Positions 62,442 through 64,000 of a stretch of 64,000 bases of DNA are shown here, one piece after another. Numbering within the stretch: the stretch's first letter is position 1; each line of letters begins with the position of its first letter. The stretch is from Numidum massiliense (GTDB taxonomy: Bacteria > Bacillota > Bacilli > Thermoactinomycetales > Novibacillaceae). Location of the stretch: the NCBI RefSeq assembly GCF_001375555.1, contig NZ_CTDZ01000009.1:2287758-2351757 (forward strand), read 5' to 3'. The notes beneath the pieces are model-generated. The model saw only the letters and a list, made by a program, of their open reading frames with translations, made no database searches and had not been told where the DNA came from. The position numbers and the translations under genes are program-made.

Positions 62442-63629
62442 TTACCGCTGCACAAGATCAAACACTTGTTGCACATCTTTATCGCCACGGCCGGACAAGT
62501 TGACGATGACAATTTGCTCGCGATCCATTTGCGGCGCCACTTTCATCGCGTAAGCGACGGCGTGTGCGCTTTCCAACGCGGGAATAATGCCTTCCGCTTT
62601 CGAAAGTACTTGGAACGCGTTTAGCGCCTCTTCGTCTGTCACGGTCACATAGTCCGCGCGGCCGCTCGCTTTGTAGTAACTGTGTTCCGGGCCTACACCG
62701 GGATAGTCGAGCCCGGCGGCAATGGAGTGGGTCGGTTGAATTGCCCCGTCATCGTCTTTCATCACGTAACATTTGAAACCGTGGATTTCACCCGGACCAC
62801 CGTACGTGATTGGCGCGGCGTGTTCACCGCGTGCACTGCCTCTTCCACCTGGTTCTACACCGACGATTTTGACTGTTTCGTCCTGCACAAACGGGGAAAA
62901 TAACCCGATGGCGTTACTGCCGCCGCCGACGCACGCGGTGATGAGGTCCGGTAAACGCCCTTCCTGCTCCAACAGTTGTGTCCGCGCTTCCCGCCCAATT
63001 ATCGATTGGAAGTGGCGGACAATCGTCGGGTAAGGGTGGGGCCCGACGGCCGAACCGAGCAGGTAGAACGTGTTCTCGTAATTCGCCATCAAGTCACCGA
63101 GCGCCGCGTCGACAGCGTCCTTCAATGTGCGTGTCCCTGTAGTAACCGGGACGACTTTCGCGCCGAGAAGTTCCATGCGGAACACGTTCAACGCCTGCCG
63201 CTTTGTGTCCTCTTCACCCATGTAAATGACACAGTCAATGCCGAACATGGCGCATCCCGTCGCCGTCGCGACGCCGTGCTGTCCCGCACCTGTCTCAGCG
63301 ATGATCCGCTTGGCGCCCATCCGTTTGGCCAACAACACTTGCCCCATCACATTGTTTATTTTGTGTGAGCCAGTATGATTTAACTCTTCCCGTTTCAAAT
63401 AAATTTTTGCGCCGCCCAACGCATCTGTTAGGCGCTCGGCGAAATATAACGGGCTCGGTCTCCCGACGAACTCGCGCAAATAGTGGTCTAACTCCTGCCG
63501 AAAGTCAGGATCGTCCTTGTACGTTTGAAACGCCTCGTCTAACCGATCGAGGACTCCCTGCAGTTGTTCCGGGACAAAACTTCCACCAAAATCACCAAAA
63601 AAACCTACTTTAGTCTGTGCCAAGCTCAT
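62442..63629 (-). CDS. trpB: Tryptophan synthase beta chain
   Basis: A 395-residue PLP enzyme: PLP-lysine K90 (HTGSHKINN), [14 protein letters not shown] phosphate loop and catalytic Glu region in TETGAGQH-like AETGAGQHG. It condenses indole with serine, normally in complex with TrpA. No trpA or other trp gene lies next to it in this window, and a terminator follows directly, so it is transcribed alone. AGGAGAG precedes the ATG. The sequence is of the standard TrpB1 type. Confidence 0.92.
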   Translation of the reverse strand: MSLAQTKVGFFGDFGGSFVPEQLQGVLDRLDEAFQTYKDDPDFRQELDHYLREFVGRPSPLYFAERLTDALGGAKIYLKREELNHTGSHKINNVMGQVLLAKRMGAKRIIAETGAGQHGVATATGCAMFGIDCVIYMGEEDTKRQALNVFRMELLGAKVVPVTTGTRTLKDAVDAALGDLMANYENTFYLLGSAVGPHPYPTIVRHFQSIIGREARTQLLEQEGRLPDLITACVGGGSNAIGLFSPFVQDETVKIVGVEPGGRGSARGEHAAPITYGGPGEIHGFKCYVMKDDDGAIQPTHSIAAGLDYPGVGPEHSYYKASGRADYVTVTDEEALNAFQVLSKAEGIIPALESAHAVAYAMKVAPQMDREQIVIVNLSGRGDKDVQQVFDLVQR

Positions 63630-64000
63630 CTCAGCTCACTCTCCTCAGCTCGTATAAATTGTACGCTTGCTAGTATATCCTATATATTAGTACAACCGCG
63701 TGACGATTGCTACCTTATTTTTTCGTGTGAATATGCTTCACACTAATTCGTAAAAACATAATACGTAAAACCGGAATACGTACAATGACGAATTACTTTT
63801 TCTTCCATGTTGCAAACAAGCAAGCAATGTAAAACATCGCCACGGGTACGGGTACATAACTGGCAGGAACTTTGACAACAACTATAAATGGATATCACCT
63901 TAAACCCTCGATGTTTAGAAAATGTATAGTTACACATTGTAAAATGGATTTAAGTAACCTCTTGGTAGTAAATATATAGTTTGTAATAACACTTTTAAGT
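63630..64000. other. Upstream region of trpB to the window edge
   Basis: No gene is supported. It should contain the trpB promoter. I searched by eye for a T-box (GGTGGNACCGCG) and found none. The only clear structure is the inverted repeat listed at 63725. Confidence 0.4.
63725..63743. promoter_or_regulatory. Perfect inverted repeat upstream of trpB
   Basis: gtgtgaa-tatgc-ttcacac, a 7-bp perfect inverted repeat with a 5-nt centre, about 100 bp upstream of trpB. It has the size of a dimeric repressor or activator operator. The regulator is unknown. Confidence 0.5.

Noticed and set aside
63630-64000. T-box or TRAP leader for trpB
   Set aside because: No T-box core and no series of GAG/TAG triplets was visible in the leader.

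Overview
The window looks like chromosome of a spore-forming, Gram-positive Bacillota (class Bacilli, Bacillales-like) with moderate GC. The reasons are a three-gene GerA-type spore germination receptor, a treP-treA-treR phosphotransferase operon with TreR operators and a cre site, a YhaO/YhaN nuclease pair, an LXG-type toxin C-terminus, strong AGGAGG ribosome sites with many GTG/TTG starts, and lipoprotein-anchored sugar ABC transport. I cannot name the genus. No tRNA, rRNA, CRISPR array or intact insertion sequence was seen.

Layout. 0.3-5.1 kb: a YfcC-type carrier divergent from an RpiR regulator, an M20 deacylase and an N-acyl/N-succinyl amino acid racemase. 5.2-6.4 kb: a TraB-family membrane protein. 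6.7-14.8 kb: a lower beta-ketoadipate (muconate) operon with muconate cycloisomerase, CoA-transferase, thiolase, a double CMD-family protein, a DASS transporter and an alpha/beta hydrolase, controlled by a divergent IclR regulator; its right edge abuts the headless 3-prime end of a padR gene. 16-18.3 kb: a Tes/MJ0619-like radical SAM protein overlapped by a divergent Lgt homologue. 18.5-22.8 kb: an AraC regulator with a hydrolase, and two Gfo/Idh/MocA oxidoreductases. 23.3-27.1 kb: the germination operon in permease-GerA-GerC order. 27.2-34 kb: a sigma-54-promoted operon (iron alcohol dehydrogenase, GntP permease, CoA-acylating semialdehyde dehydrogenase) beside a frameshifted PAS-AAA-Fis activator and a truncated copy of a nitronate monooxygenase gene found whole at 46.3-47.5 kb. 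34-37 kb: an RlmM-like methyltransferase and tryptophanase. 37.4-43.6 kb: an Lpl-type sugar ABC transporter with a membrane-bound AraC regulator. 44-46.1 kb: an LXG-effector-like toxin C-terminus and a PepSY lipoprotein. 47.8-52.9 kb: yhaN and yhaO. 53.3-57.3 kb: a poly-Arg-tailed small protein and a giant secreted glycosidase/phosphoesterase. 57.5-61.6 kb: the trehalose operon. 61.9-63.6 kb: a DUF309 protein and a solitary trpB.

Two observations stand out. First, at least nine conserved proteins in this stretch carry in-frame low-complexity inserts or tails, several of them still recognisable as 24- or 36-bp tandem DNA repeats; similar degenerate repeats occupy intergenic gaps. Second, the overlapping Lgt-like plus radical SAM pair lacks canonical Lgt residues and may modify membrane lipids in an undescribed way.
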